NCBI GenBank assembly: GCA_964595055.1
Contig: CAZQOV010000126.1
Location: forward strand, 1 to 9,359
Source: CAYRTD01 sp964595055
GTDB taxonomy: Bacteria; Bacteroidota; Bacteroidia; Bacteroidales; GCA-2748055
Reading direction: 5' to 3'
DNA length: 9,359 bases
This document shows positions 1-6,131 of the stretch, piece after piece. Position numbers and translations under genes: made by a program. The notes beneath the pieces are model-generated. The model did no database searches. It was not told where the DNA came from and saw nothing but the letters and a program-made list of their open reading frames with translations. How positions within the stretch are numbered: the first letter of the stretch is position 1; every line of letters starts with the position of its first letter.

Positions 1-73
1 GGTGATCGGTAATCGGTGATTGGTGATCGGTGATTGGTGATTGGTGATCGGTAATCGGTGATCGGTAATCGGT
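1..73. repeat. Heptamer tandem array, left arm (GGTRATY)n
   Basis: Ten head-to-tail 7-bp units of the form GGT(A/G)AT(C/T) fill positions 1-70, followed by a decayed GGT. Three variants alternate (GGTGATC, GGTAATC, GGTGATT). The array starts at the window edge, so it may extend further. A period of 7 is not a codon multiple and no reading frame uses it. Positions 43-68 are perfectly complementary (26 bp) to 132-157 in the right arm, so the two arms form an inverted pair. Short heptameric satellites are known from several bacterial groups, and I infer this is an intergenic satellite of that kind. Confidence 0.93.
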
Positions 74-87
74 TTGATCTCATAACA

Positions 88-103
88 CGGAAGAACACTT
101 CCG
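88..103. other. Small perfect hairpin in the spacer between repeat arms
   Basis: CGGAAG-AACA-CTTCCG forms a perfect 6-bp stem with a 4-nt loop near the centre of the 46-nt non-repeat spacer (74-119). An alternative nearby stem pairs GGGTAA (110-115) with TTACCC (125-130). There is no U-tract directly after the 88-103 hairpin on either strand, so it is not a textbook intrinsic terminator. It would sit at the tip of the much longer stem made by the two repeat arms. Confidence 0.55.
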
Positions 104-119
104 CATTTTGGGTAAAAAT

Positions 120-220
120 ACCGATTACCCTTTACCGATCACCGATTACCGATCACCGATTACCGATTACCGATTACCGATCACCGTTTACCGTTTACCG
201 TTTACCGTTTACCAATAACC
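120..220. repeat. Heptamer tandem array, right (inverted) arm
   Basis: This is the same 7-bp satellite in the opposite orientation: GATTACC and GATCACC units run from 123 to 185 with one divergent CTTTACC at 130-136. Four identical GTTTACC units follow (186-213), then a decayed AATAACC (214-220). Positions 132-157 pair perfectly with 43-68, and 120-129 can instead pair with 64-73. The arm ends 22 nt past the stop codon of the secreted LTxxQ protein. Transcripts reading leftward out of that gene would therefore run into a strong foldback, which could stabilise the 3' end or slow the polymerase (inference). Confidence 0.92.
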
Positions 221-242
221 AGCTACGCCGCTAAGTGACTGC

Positions 243-755
243 CTACCTCATTCCTCCACCATAATATCCCCGGCCAAATCCACGTCCTTGCTTTTTTCCC
301 ATTCCGACACGGGGGCCTCTGGCTTTACGGGCATCGAAATATACCCTTTGGCTATCGGTAAGGACATTCCGGATGTTCTGGATATGTGTTTCCTTTTCTT
401 TTTGCATGCCGGTACGTATTTCGCTCATTTCATCAAGGGTTTTGTTAATGGTTGTCATATCAGGATCATCCGATGTCCTTAGTGATTGCAAACGAACTCT
501 TTTTTCTGCCAGTGCATTTCGATCATCCTGCATATCTTTAAGATGAGCAGTCCTTAATTCCATTAATTCATCCTGCTGTTCTTGTGTAAGATCAGGAATG
601 TTCCGGCAGTAAAATCCCGGGTTTTGACTCTGAAAACGCTGGAGTCTGTCTGCATTTTGGTACCTGTATCCTCTCTGGGCAAATAGATTTACATTCATTC
701 CCAGAAAACATGCTATGAATAGCATTGCAACGATCTTAAATTTTAACTGTTTCAT
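243..755 (-). CDS. Secreted Spy/CpxP-like LTxxQ protein with Gly/Arg-rich tail
   Basis: This 170-residue protein carries an N-terminal signal peptide (KQLKFK, a hydrophobic core to about residue 24, and a likely cut LFA|Q after residue 26), so it should be periplasmic. The mature part is helical and charged, with two exact LTxxQ motifs, LTQEQ at 56-60 and LTDSQ at 132-136. These mark the Spy/CpxP family of small periplasmic chaperones and stress-feedback proteins. It has one cysteine (C50). The last 24 residues (147-170) are Gly/Arg/Tyr-rich, which is not a core family feature. It is the last gene of the sigma/anti-sigma unit, 37 nt after its neighbour. The leader is A/T-rich with no Shine-Dalgarno. 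The likely role is binding misfolded envelope protein or metal as an output of the sigma factor (inference). Confidence 0.85.
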   Translation of the reverse strand: MKQLKFKIVAMLFIACFLGMNVNLFAQRGYRYQNADRLQRFQSQNPGFYCRNIPDLTQEQQDELMELRTAHLKDMQDDRNALAEKRVRLQSLRTSDDPDMTTINKTLDEMSEIRTGMQKEKETHIQNIRNVLTDSQRVYFDARKARGPRVGMGKKQGRGFGRGYYGGGMR

Positions 756-792
756 TTTTTAAAAGTATTAAAATGGGTTTTTATTAAACATA

Positions 793-1323
793 TTAAAAAT
801 TGGGGTTTGGCCCCCTGTTTCTAACCCTTCCGGGTATAGGTAAATTTTCATCACGATTGATAAGGACTTTAAAAATCTTATAGAGTTCTTCTTCCTGTTC
901 GGGCGTACAGATTTCTTTCATGCCCATATAATAATCGATGGTAAGGCCTTTAAGTTCTGCATGCATGTCACCAATATCACCGGCTATTTTTTTCAGCTTG
1001 CTGGTATCGGGATTTTCTTTTGCCAGCTCGGTGATCATCTCATTTCTTTTAATCTGCATCTGGTAGGTGAGATTATTTGCCTGGGAATGAAAGTCCCTTC
1101 TTAACTCTCTGAACTGAGTGTGCTGTTCGGGGCTGAGGTTTAGCTTATCCCTTAAGAAACGACCAGGTCGGGCCTCTGGTGGCATTGGTCTTCTTTCTGC
1201 TTCAAACAATTCTTCCTCTGATTCGCGTTCGTGGAATTTCATATGATACAATACCGTTCCTGCAGCTGAAAGGTTAATTACTGTAATTACCGCGATAATC
1301 CATATGAAATGTTTTCTTTTCAT
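793..1323 (-). CDS. Membrane-anchored CnrX/CpxP-like periplasmic sensor protein
   Basis: The protein has 176 residues from the ATG at 1323. One uncleaved-looking membrane helix (about residues 6-25, after KRKH) is followed by a periplasmic, charged, helical domain. LNLSPEQ (61-67) and CTPEQ (139-143) are variants of the LTxxQ motif, placing it in the Spy/CpxP/periplasmic heavy-metal-sensor superfamily. H27 and H31 form an HxxxH just after the helix, as in the metal sensor CnrX. An in-frame ATG at 1341 would add six residues (MANRIN) and overlap the anti-sigma gene by 17 nt. I prefer 1323 because it follows the anti-sigma stop by 1 nt, has AGGA a few bases upstream, and gives a normal positively charged N-terminus. 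It may sense metal or envelope damage and act on the anti-sigma factor (inference). Confidence 0.82.
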   Translation of the reverse strand: MKRKHFIWIIAVITVINLSAAGTVLYHMKFHERESEEELFEAERRPMPPEARPGRFLRDKLNLSPEQHTQFRELRRDFHSQANNLTYQMQIKRNEMITELAKENPDTSKLKKIAGDIGDMHAELKGLTIDYYMGMKEICTPEQEEELYKIFKVLINRDENLPIPGRVRNRGPNPNF

Positions 1324-1324
1324 G

Positions 1325-1783
1325 TTAATCCTGTTTGCCATTATTCACATCACTCATTAGAAAGATTTCAAGGGACTCTTGCTGCATATCATTCAGGTAG
1401 TATTCGGTTTCCTGAAAATAACTCATTGGCTGCTCTGATTCCTTTGACACCGTATTCCCGATTTTGACGCCCGTGAAAAGCGCTCCAGCCATAATTAATA
1501 TAATTAACAAAGGCTGAAGGATTCCTTTAAAGGCCGGAAGGATAATCGGGCTTTCCTGTACTTCTTGATGGGCCAGCTTTTCTCTAATCCGTGTATAAAG
1601 AAATGGATGGGGCTCCAGTCTCTTATGCTCATTCGTTAATTCCATAATAGAATTCATTTCTTCCAGAAGGAATGAACATTCCCCACAAAGCTTAAGATGT
1701 TCCCGGATGATATTGTGTGCTTCAGGCTTCAAATCTCCTGAAGCATAATCCACTAGTCTTTTTCTAACCTCTTTGCATTTCAT
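1325..1783 (-). CDS. zf-HC2-type transmembrane anti-sigma factor
   Basis: The 152-residue protein has a cytoplasmic N-terminal zinc-binding anti-sigma domain. C3, H29, C33 and C36 give the H-x3-C-x2-C signature (HLKLCGEC) of the ZAS/zf-HC2 family, which binds ECF sigma factors. One membrane helix lies at about 88-106 (GILQPLLIILIMAG), and about 45 polar, acidic residues remain on the periplasmic side. The gene starts 33 nt after the sigma stop codon and its own TAA is 1 nt from the next start, so translational coupling is likely. It should hold the adjacent sigma factor at the membrane until a periplasmic signal releases it. The short periplasmic tail suggests sensing through a partner such as the next gene product, although regulated proteolysis is also possible. 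Confidence 0.9.
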   Translation of the reverse strand: MKCKEVRKRLVDYASGDLKPEAHNIIREHLKLCGECSFLLEEMNSIMELTNEHKRLEPHPFLYTRIREKLAHQEVQESPIILPAFKGILQPLLIILIMAGALFTGVKIGNTVSKESEQPMSYFQETEYYLNDMQQESLEIFLMSDVNNGKQD

Positions 1784-1816
1784 TTTTTTATTGCTTTAGT
1801 GTTTAGACACAGACAG

Positions 1817-2416
1817 CTACAAAAACTTTTGCTTATCTGATTTTTTTTGATAATGTTTTAAAATTGTTTTTTGCATATTACGTTTTGCTCTGTGAATCAA
1901 TCCTTCTACAGAAGATAAAGATATTCCCATGATCTCTGAGATTTGTTTATAGGATAAATCTTCAAACTTGCTAAGGGTAAAAGCAACTTTCTGGTTTTTC
2001 GGCAATGAAGCCAGGCTTTGATGCAGAAGCTCTACTTTTTCATTTTTAGTATCTTCAATATCATTATAAGGTGGATCCGGATCCTCTACCTCCAACCTGT
2101 TATCTCCATTCCCTCCGGAAAAAGGATTATCAATCCGGGTCATGATCTTTCTTTTTTTGTTATCCCGGATAAAGTTAAGTGATTTATTCACTGAGATCCT
2201 GTATAGCCAGGTAGAAAGACTTGATTTGCCATGGAATTTAGATATTGATCGGAAGGCTTCGATAAAGACCTCCTGGGTAAGGTCCTCGGCATCCTGACGG
2301 TTATGAAGAAAACTATTGCAGGTATTCAAAACCAATGACTGGTATTTGTCTACAAGTTCTTTAAAAGCTTCTTCATCACCCTGAAGGATTCCTTCTATTA
2401 TTTGGCTTTCTGTCAT
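1817..2416 (-). CDS. ECF-type RNA polymerase sigma factor (sigma-70 family)
   Basis: This 199-residue protein has the two-domain ECF layout. Region 2 spans about residues 18-86, with DAEDLTQEVF (42-51) and the -10 recognition helix area STWLYRISVNKSLNFIR. Region 4 spans about 130-183, with LPKNQKVAFTL and the helix-turn-helix LSYKQISEIMGISLSSVEGL (154-173). The linker between them (about 95-128) is acidic and Gly/Asn/Pro-rich, longer than in minimal ECFs. There is no region 1.1 or 3. It heads a unit with its anti-sigma factor and two periplasmic proteins, the usual gene order for an autoregulated ECF circuit. The ATG at 2416 is the natural start and the leader lacks a Shine-Dalgarno. The target promoters cannot be told from this sequence. 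Confidence 0.93.
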   Translation of the reverse strand: MTESQIIEGILQGDEEAFKELVDKYQSLVLNTCNSFLHNRQDAEDLTQEVFIEAFRSISKFHGKSSLSTWLYRISVNKSLNFIRDNKKRKIMTRIDNPFSGGNGDNRLEVEDPDPPYNDIEDTKNEKVELLHQSLASLPKNQKVAFTLSKFEDLSYKQISEIMGISLSSVEGLIHRAKRNMQKTILKHYQKKSDKQKFL

Positions 2417-2544
2417 TTATTCTTTTCCAGGCTATAGCACTTTTTATTTATTCGACACAGCATTTGAGAAAAACTTGTGGGAAAAGAGAATGAAATTAAA
2501 AAAGAAATGTATAAAAAGCGAAACGATATAATGCATTCAGATGT

Positions 2545-2573
2545 AATATTTAAGGTTGAGTTCAAAATGTCAA
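2545..2573 (-). promoter_or_regulatory. Possible promoter upstream of the sigma-factor unit
   Basis: On the minus strand a TTGACA (2573-2568) is followed after 17 nt by AATATT (2550-2545). This resembles a sigma-70 promoter, about 130 nt upstream of the sigma-factor start. Bacteroidota housekeeping promoters usually look different (TTG and TAnnTTTG), and an autoregulated ECF unit should also have its own promoter type, so a chance match in A/T-rich DNA is quite possible. Confidence 0.22.
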
Positions 2574-2584
2574 ATGGAAGCTGC

Positions 2585-2684
2585 NNNNNNNNNNNNNNNN
2601 NNNNNNNNNNNNNNNNNNNNNNNNNNNNNNNNNNNNNNNNNNNNNNNNNNNNNNNNNNNNNNNNNNNNNNNNNNNNNNNNNNNN
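2585..2684. other. Assembly gap (100 N)
   Basis: There are exactly 100 undetermined bases, the usual placeholder for a scaffold join of unknown size. It lies between the start side of the sigma-factor unit and the stop side of the large peptidase/barrel gene. The flanking 2417-2584 and 2685-2708 hold no gene that I can support. A promoter, a terminator or whole genes could be missing here. The apparent same-strand succession of the two blocks should not be read as an operon. Confidence 0.97.
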
Positions 2685-2708
2685 ACTGAAGCAATTGAAC
2701 TGCTTATA

Positions 2709-5612
2709 TCAAAACCCGTTCAAATAAAAATTAAACAATAACTCAAAACGATATGCTTTGGTATTATCAAGATAACTTGCCCTGATTCCCGACGATAAAG
2801 GGATCAGCATCCGAAAAATGTGATAATCAAAGTTAAGTTCTAATCCGGTTGATACAAAGGAACCTGTTTTGAGTTTAATTTCTTCTTCCGTTGGCTCTCT
2901 CATATCTTTTCCGTAAATATAATCGGCGAATAAATTGGCTCTGACCCTTTTAAGGTAGAAAAGTCCGTCAATATTAAGGTCAGGATAAAATAAGGGGCTA
3001 CGGTAATCGATGCTATATTTTGATAATTCCAGACCAATGCGTGGTTCGTACCCTCTGGCGAAGGATACCAGATTACCGAAAAGATAGCGCTCAGGATCTT
3101 GTTTTTGCCATTCTCCTTTGATTTTTAGCCCCTGTCCCCGGATGAATCCCGGAAAATACAAGGTTGTTTTGAATGCACGGTTGGTTCCCCTTTGTTCCTT
3201 TTCAAAGGGGGTAGCGATAGAATTTAAATCCAGGATAACCCCCCATCTGGGTTGTAGGTCTCTGTATGCTGTGCGCTGAAAGGTATAAAAATACAACCTT
3301 GGTTCAGCATAGCATATACCTTTTTGATAACTGGCTTCATCCACATAATAAAAGTAGTCGTTATTGTAGGTGATTCTTAGAGAAGGCTGAAATCCACTTA
3401 TCCATTTACCGCTATATAATGTTAAGGGGATGAATGTATGAATACTCAAATTTGAAGCGGTACTAACTTTTTCTGGCTGGGGCACTTCTTTATACTGAAT
3501 AACTCTTGGTAACCCTCCAAATGAGTGAGAAACATCAATCACCGGCACCCAGCCTTTGTAAGTAAAGCGGGTATGCAAAAAATGATCTCCCTCTGTATAC
3601 TCATACCCAATGCTGGTGATGGCGGTGCTTAACAGATTTTGAGAAAGAAGCGTTATCCCTGGATTTATGGACGGATTTTCCAGATCCGGATCGGTATAAT
3701 CAAAATAAAAAGGAGACCAGCTGTGGAATTTAAAGAGCTTTTTGAGGCCGTTGTAATCTTCCTCCAGGGGATCCTTATTTTTGGGGCCCGGAGGTTCAAT
3801 TTCTGCGGAGGGCTTACCGTATTGGAAAAAAGGTTGTTCTGTTACCCTTTCTTTTTCTAACAATTTGAAATGCTCTTTTTTGAAAGGTAATAAGACTGCA
3901 TTATAGCCATTTGAGCTGTAATTTGCAAAGCTGAATTTTGCCAGATCCTTCGAAAAATCCGGTTGAAATGCCCCAAATTCTGAATGGCTTAATTGATATA
4001 CGTTCTTATCTTTTAAATTAAAGGCAAAAATATTGTCTATGCCGTTAAAGCTCCCGTTAAATAAAATATAATCGCCGGCACATACCGGGTCGGAAATGTT
4101 AATTTCTTTTGTGCTTAATAGTTCCTCCCATATACCCCGATTTCTATCATACTGTAGCAATTTCTTTCCTTCCTCATCAAGCCCTGTCACAATAATTTTG
4201 TTGCTATTTTCCTGCCAGGCAGGGGAAATGATTTGAATGTTCCCGGGAGATGGAACTTTTAATAATTCTTTACCTTCAGCCATAGAGAGGAAAACCAGGC
4301 TGAAATTATTTGATATGTCTGTCTCTACAGTGATGATGGTATCTCCCGAAGGAGAATATGCCGGCGATGAATAGCGGCCACGCCGGGTAATGTACCTCAG
4401 TTTTCCGGATTGAATATTATATTCTTTCAGAATCGAGTGACTCACATTTGTCCAGCGCATCCCCGGCATGTATTCGTCCCAGATAATCCGGTCATCATTA
4501 TAGGAGATCCTGCCAGAGTATAATCTCCCGGGAATATGGACCAAGGTTTCGTTGCCTGAAGAGTCAATCTGAACAAAACGGTCTATGCGATCCAGACTGC
4601 TTTTAATGGCAATTATGAAGCCCTCTTCGGTTATTTGCGGATGGTTATAGGAAGTATAAAGTTTTTGTTTCTTATTTACCGGTTTATAATTAACAACCAG
4701 GCGGGTTTTACGCTGCTCTTCCCAATGGTTCTTAATAAAATGCATGGCACTGTCATACAGGCCACTTTTGGCTTTACCGGTTTCTTTTTTTAGATAGATC
4801 CCCAGGGGGTCAATAAAAAAAATATTCCGGCCGGTGTAATCCAGCCCTTTTGTCCAGAAATCCGCTCCGTATTTTTCTCGTGCATAGCTTACCATCTGGT
4901 AACCAAACTGATAATAATCAGGGACATAATTTTTGTAGGATCCCAGGTACATTTTACTGAAGGACCAGATTTTCGGATCATTCAGTAAATGAGCTTTCAG
5001 GCGCATTTCAAATTGGGGGGAACGACCCCTTCCGCTTCTGCTTAATGTGGTTTCTGCATAAATGGCATCTCCTTCATAAAACCAGAAGGGCACCATTGCC
5101 GCAGCGGGGCCAATGCCCTGCTCACCCAGGAGGGTGGTCAGTACCTTTGTAATCCCCTGATTCATTTTATCTATCTGGACAACGTGACGGAATTCATGAA
5201 GACTTAGGTGGGTAAGCCAGTCCTGCGCTATGGGATCTACATCCGGATGCATAAACATTTCTATACGTTTAGGGGCCCATACCACAAATCCATTGGAACG
5301 AACGGTATGATTATGAAGAATTACCGGAATTTTATCCGGTTCATTTTCCAATCCGCTGCTAACATGATAATAGTATTTTTCGAGGATAAGCAATACCCTG
5401 GCTGCATCGTCCTTGATGGTTTGAGGATAAATAACCCTGAAATGTTCACTTTCGATTTTTTTCCATTCCAGACCGGGAGGAGGCTGCCCGTATTCGTAGA
5501 ATTGCGCTTTGAGTCCTGAATAAAATAGTAAAAAAGAGGAGATTAAAACCACAATTTTTAAGATACAGCTACTCTTTTCTGAATGTATATTTTGTGAAAA
5601 TGATAGTTTCAT
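2709..5612 (-). CDS. Outer-membrane protein: gluzincin-like peptidase, beta-propeller and Omp85-like barrel
   Basis: The 967-residue exported protein appears to have three parts. A signal peptide (core about 18-32, likely cut LKA|Q after 36) leads into a metallopeptidase-like domain (about 50-300). This has HEFRH at 139-143 as HExxH and WFYEGDAIY with E180 as the probable third zinc ligand, the pattern of MA-clan (gluzincin, Peptidase_MA-like) enzymes. Residues about 310-580 show repeated short strands with SPAYSPSGD- and SPAWQENSN-type turns, as in TolB/PD40 propellers. Residues about 640-967 alternate polar and aromatic residues and end in Phe, as outer-membrane barrels do. FARGYEP (851-857) followed by SIDYRSPLF (867-875) resembles the Omp85 L6 (V)RGF/Y motif and the next strand. 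All catalytic residues look intact. The substrate is unknown. It lies 107 nt after the SUI1-family gene and may be co-transcribed. Confidence 0.82.
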   Translation of the reverse strand: MKLSFSQNIHSEKSSCILKIVVLISSFLLFYSGLKAQFYEYGQPPPGLEWKKIESEHFRVIYPQTIKDDAARVLLILEKYYYHVSSGLENEPDKIPVILHNHTVRSNGFVVWAPKRIEMFMHPDVDPIAQDWLTHLSLHEFRHVVQIDKMNQGITKVLTTLLGEQGIGPAAAMVPFWFYEGDAIYAETTLSRSGRGRSPQFEMRLKAHLLNDPKIWSFSKMYLGSYKNYVPDYYQFGYQMVSYAREKYGADFWTKGLDYTGRNIFFIDPLGIYLKKETGKAKSGLYDSAMHFIKNHWEEQRKTRLVVNYKPVNKKQKLYTSYNHPQITEEGFIIAIKSSLDRIDRFVQIDSSGNETLVHIPGRLYSGRISYNDDRIIWDEYMPGMRWTNVSHSILKEYNIQSGKLRYITRRGRYSSPAYSPSGDTIITVETDISNNFSLVFLSMAEGKELLKVPSPGNIQIISPAWQENSNKIIVTGLDEEGKKLLQYDRNRGIWEELLSTKEINISDPVCAGDYILFNGSFNGIDNIFAFNLKDKNVYQLSHSEFGAFQPDFSKDLAKFSFANYSSNGYNAVLLPFKKEHFKLLEKERVTEQPFFQYGKPSAEIEPPGPKNKDPLEEDYNGLKKLFKFHSWSPFYFDYTDPDLENPSINPGITLLSQNLLSTAITSIGYEYTEGDHFLHTRFTYKGWVPVIDVSHSFGGLPRVIQYKEVPQPEKVSTASNLSIHTFIPLTLYSGKWISGFQPSLRITYNNDYFYYVDEASYQKGICYAEPRLYFYTFQRTAYRDLQPRWGVILDLNSIATPFEKEQRGTNRAFKTTLYFPGFIRGQGLKIKGEWQKQDPERYLFGNLVSFARGYEPRIGLELSKYSIDYRSPLFYPDLNIDGLFYLKRVRANLFADYIYGKDMREPTEEEIKLKTGSFVSTGLELNFDYHIFRMLIPLSSGIRASYLDNTKAYRFELLFNFYLNGF

Positions 5613-5685
5613 TATTATTTCCTGCTCTGGACTACATTTACTTTAACAAAAGATCAAGGAAATGGTTATACTACTTATTTTTAAC

Positions 5686-5716
5686 AAAGGAGGTTTTCAT
5701 GTCCATGCGTGTATGA
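5686..5716 (+). other. Strong Shine-Dalgarno followed by a five-codon ORF
   Basis: AAAGGAGG (5686-5693) sits 5 nt before an ATG (5699) that opens a five-codon frame (Met-Ser-Met-Arg-Val-stop, 5699-5716). It is on the strand opposite to both flanking genes and has no gene downstream, so a real leader peptide is unlikely. Read on the minus strand, the same bases give ACCTCCTTT in the presumed leader of the large outer-membrane gene. That is identical to the conserved 16S rRNA anti-Shine-Dalgarno tail and is probably coincidence. Confidence 0.2.
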
Positions 5717-5719
5717 TTT

Positions 5720-6061
5720 TTATATAAGTTTTACCTTATATCCTTCCTCTTCAAGAATGGCTTTTAATCTTTGCCTGAAATCTCCCTGAATAATTATTTC
5801 ACCATCCTTTGTACTTCCCCCGGTACCACACTTTTTCTTCAAGGTTTTGGCCAGTTCATCAAGATCTTCAGATTTTCCTCTGAAACCGGTAACAAGGCTC
5901 ACAGTTTTTCCTTTTCTTCTTTTTCTGTCCAAAGCTATCCGTAATTTTTGTTCTGACGGATCAGGAGTATTTTCTTCTTTCTCACCTTCATGTTCATAGT
6001 TAAAATTCGGATCTGTGGAGTATACCATACCCAATCTTTTCTTCCAGTCGTTTTCTGCCAT
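5720..6061 (-). CDS. yciH: SUI1/eIF1-family translation factor (YciH-like)
   Basis: The 113-residue protein has a charged, low-complexity N-terminal extension (1-38) followed by a SUI1 domain (about 40-112). Its conserved core is visible: VTGFRGKSEDLDELAKTLKK (57-76), then KCGTGGS (77-83), DGEIIIQGD (86-94) and a C-terminal EEGYKVKLI. Bacterial SUI1 proteins such as E. coli YciH are about this length. They resemble eukaryotic eIF1 and are thought to bind the small ribosomal subunit and influence start-site fidelity or translation under stress. The cytosolic location follows from the absence of a signal peptide. The gene is divergent from the DUF2723 gene and upstream of the outer-membrane peptidase/barrel gene on the same strand, a link that is not obviously functional. 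A TAnnTTTG box lies just upstream of the ATG. Confidence 0.92.
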   Translation of the reverse strand: MAENDWKKRLGMVYSTDPNFNYEHEGEKEENTPDPSEQKLRIALDRKRRKGKTVSLVTGFRGKSEDLDELAKTLKKKCGTGGSTKDGEIIIQGDFRQRLKAILEEEGYKVKLI

Positions 6062-6077
6062 AATGATCGATTTTTTG

Positions 6078-6085
6078 CAAAGATA
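6078..6085 (-). promoter_or_regulatory. Bacteroidota-type -7 box (TATCTTTG) for the SUI1 gene
   Basis: On the minus strand TATCTTTG (6085-6078), followed by CA, matches the Bacteroidota -7 consensus TAnnTTTG exactly. It lies 16 nt before the ATG at 6061, which implies a very short leader. I could not find the expected upstream TTG at the usual 19-21 nt spacing, so the promoter call is moderate. Confidence 0.42.
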
Positions 6086-6119
6086 AGAAGAATAGTTGTG
6101 CTGTTATGCAGCTGGATCT

Positions 6120-6131
6120 CATTACGTAATG
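6120..6131. promoter_or_regulatory. 12-bp perfect palindrome, possible operator
   Basis: CATTACGTAATG is a perfect 12-bp palindrome placed between the divergent SUI1 and DUF2723 genes. It lies about 35 nt upstream of the SUI1 -7 box. The symmetry would suit a dimeric DNA-binding protein, but no regulator gene is seen nearby and no second copy was noticed in the window. Confidence 0.25.

Noticed and set aside
1..220. CRISPR-like array
   Set aside because: Units are 7 bp with no spacers between them and are inverted in the middle. There are no cas genes.
288..482. Plus-strand 64-codon frame
   Set aside because: It is antisense to the LTxxQ protein gene, which has a signal peptide and family motifs. 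The plus frame has none.
2689..2705. Hairpin AAGCA / TGCTT after the stop of the large outer-membrane gene
   Set aside because: The stem is only 5 bp and A/T-rich, and there is no visible U-tract before the assembly gap, so it is too weak to call a terminator.
2413..2741. Open frames running through the N block on both strands
   Set aside because: They exist only because undetermined bases contain no stop codons, and the real flanks show no coding signal.
5208..5519. Plus-strand 103-codon frame
   Set aside because: It lies wholly antisense to the signal peptide and peptidase region of the large gene and has no recognisable domain or leader.
1817..5612. A single long operon from the peptidase/barrel gene through the sigma unit
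   Set aside because: All genes are on the minus strand, but the unsized assembly gap lies between the two blocks, so co-transcription cannot be supported.
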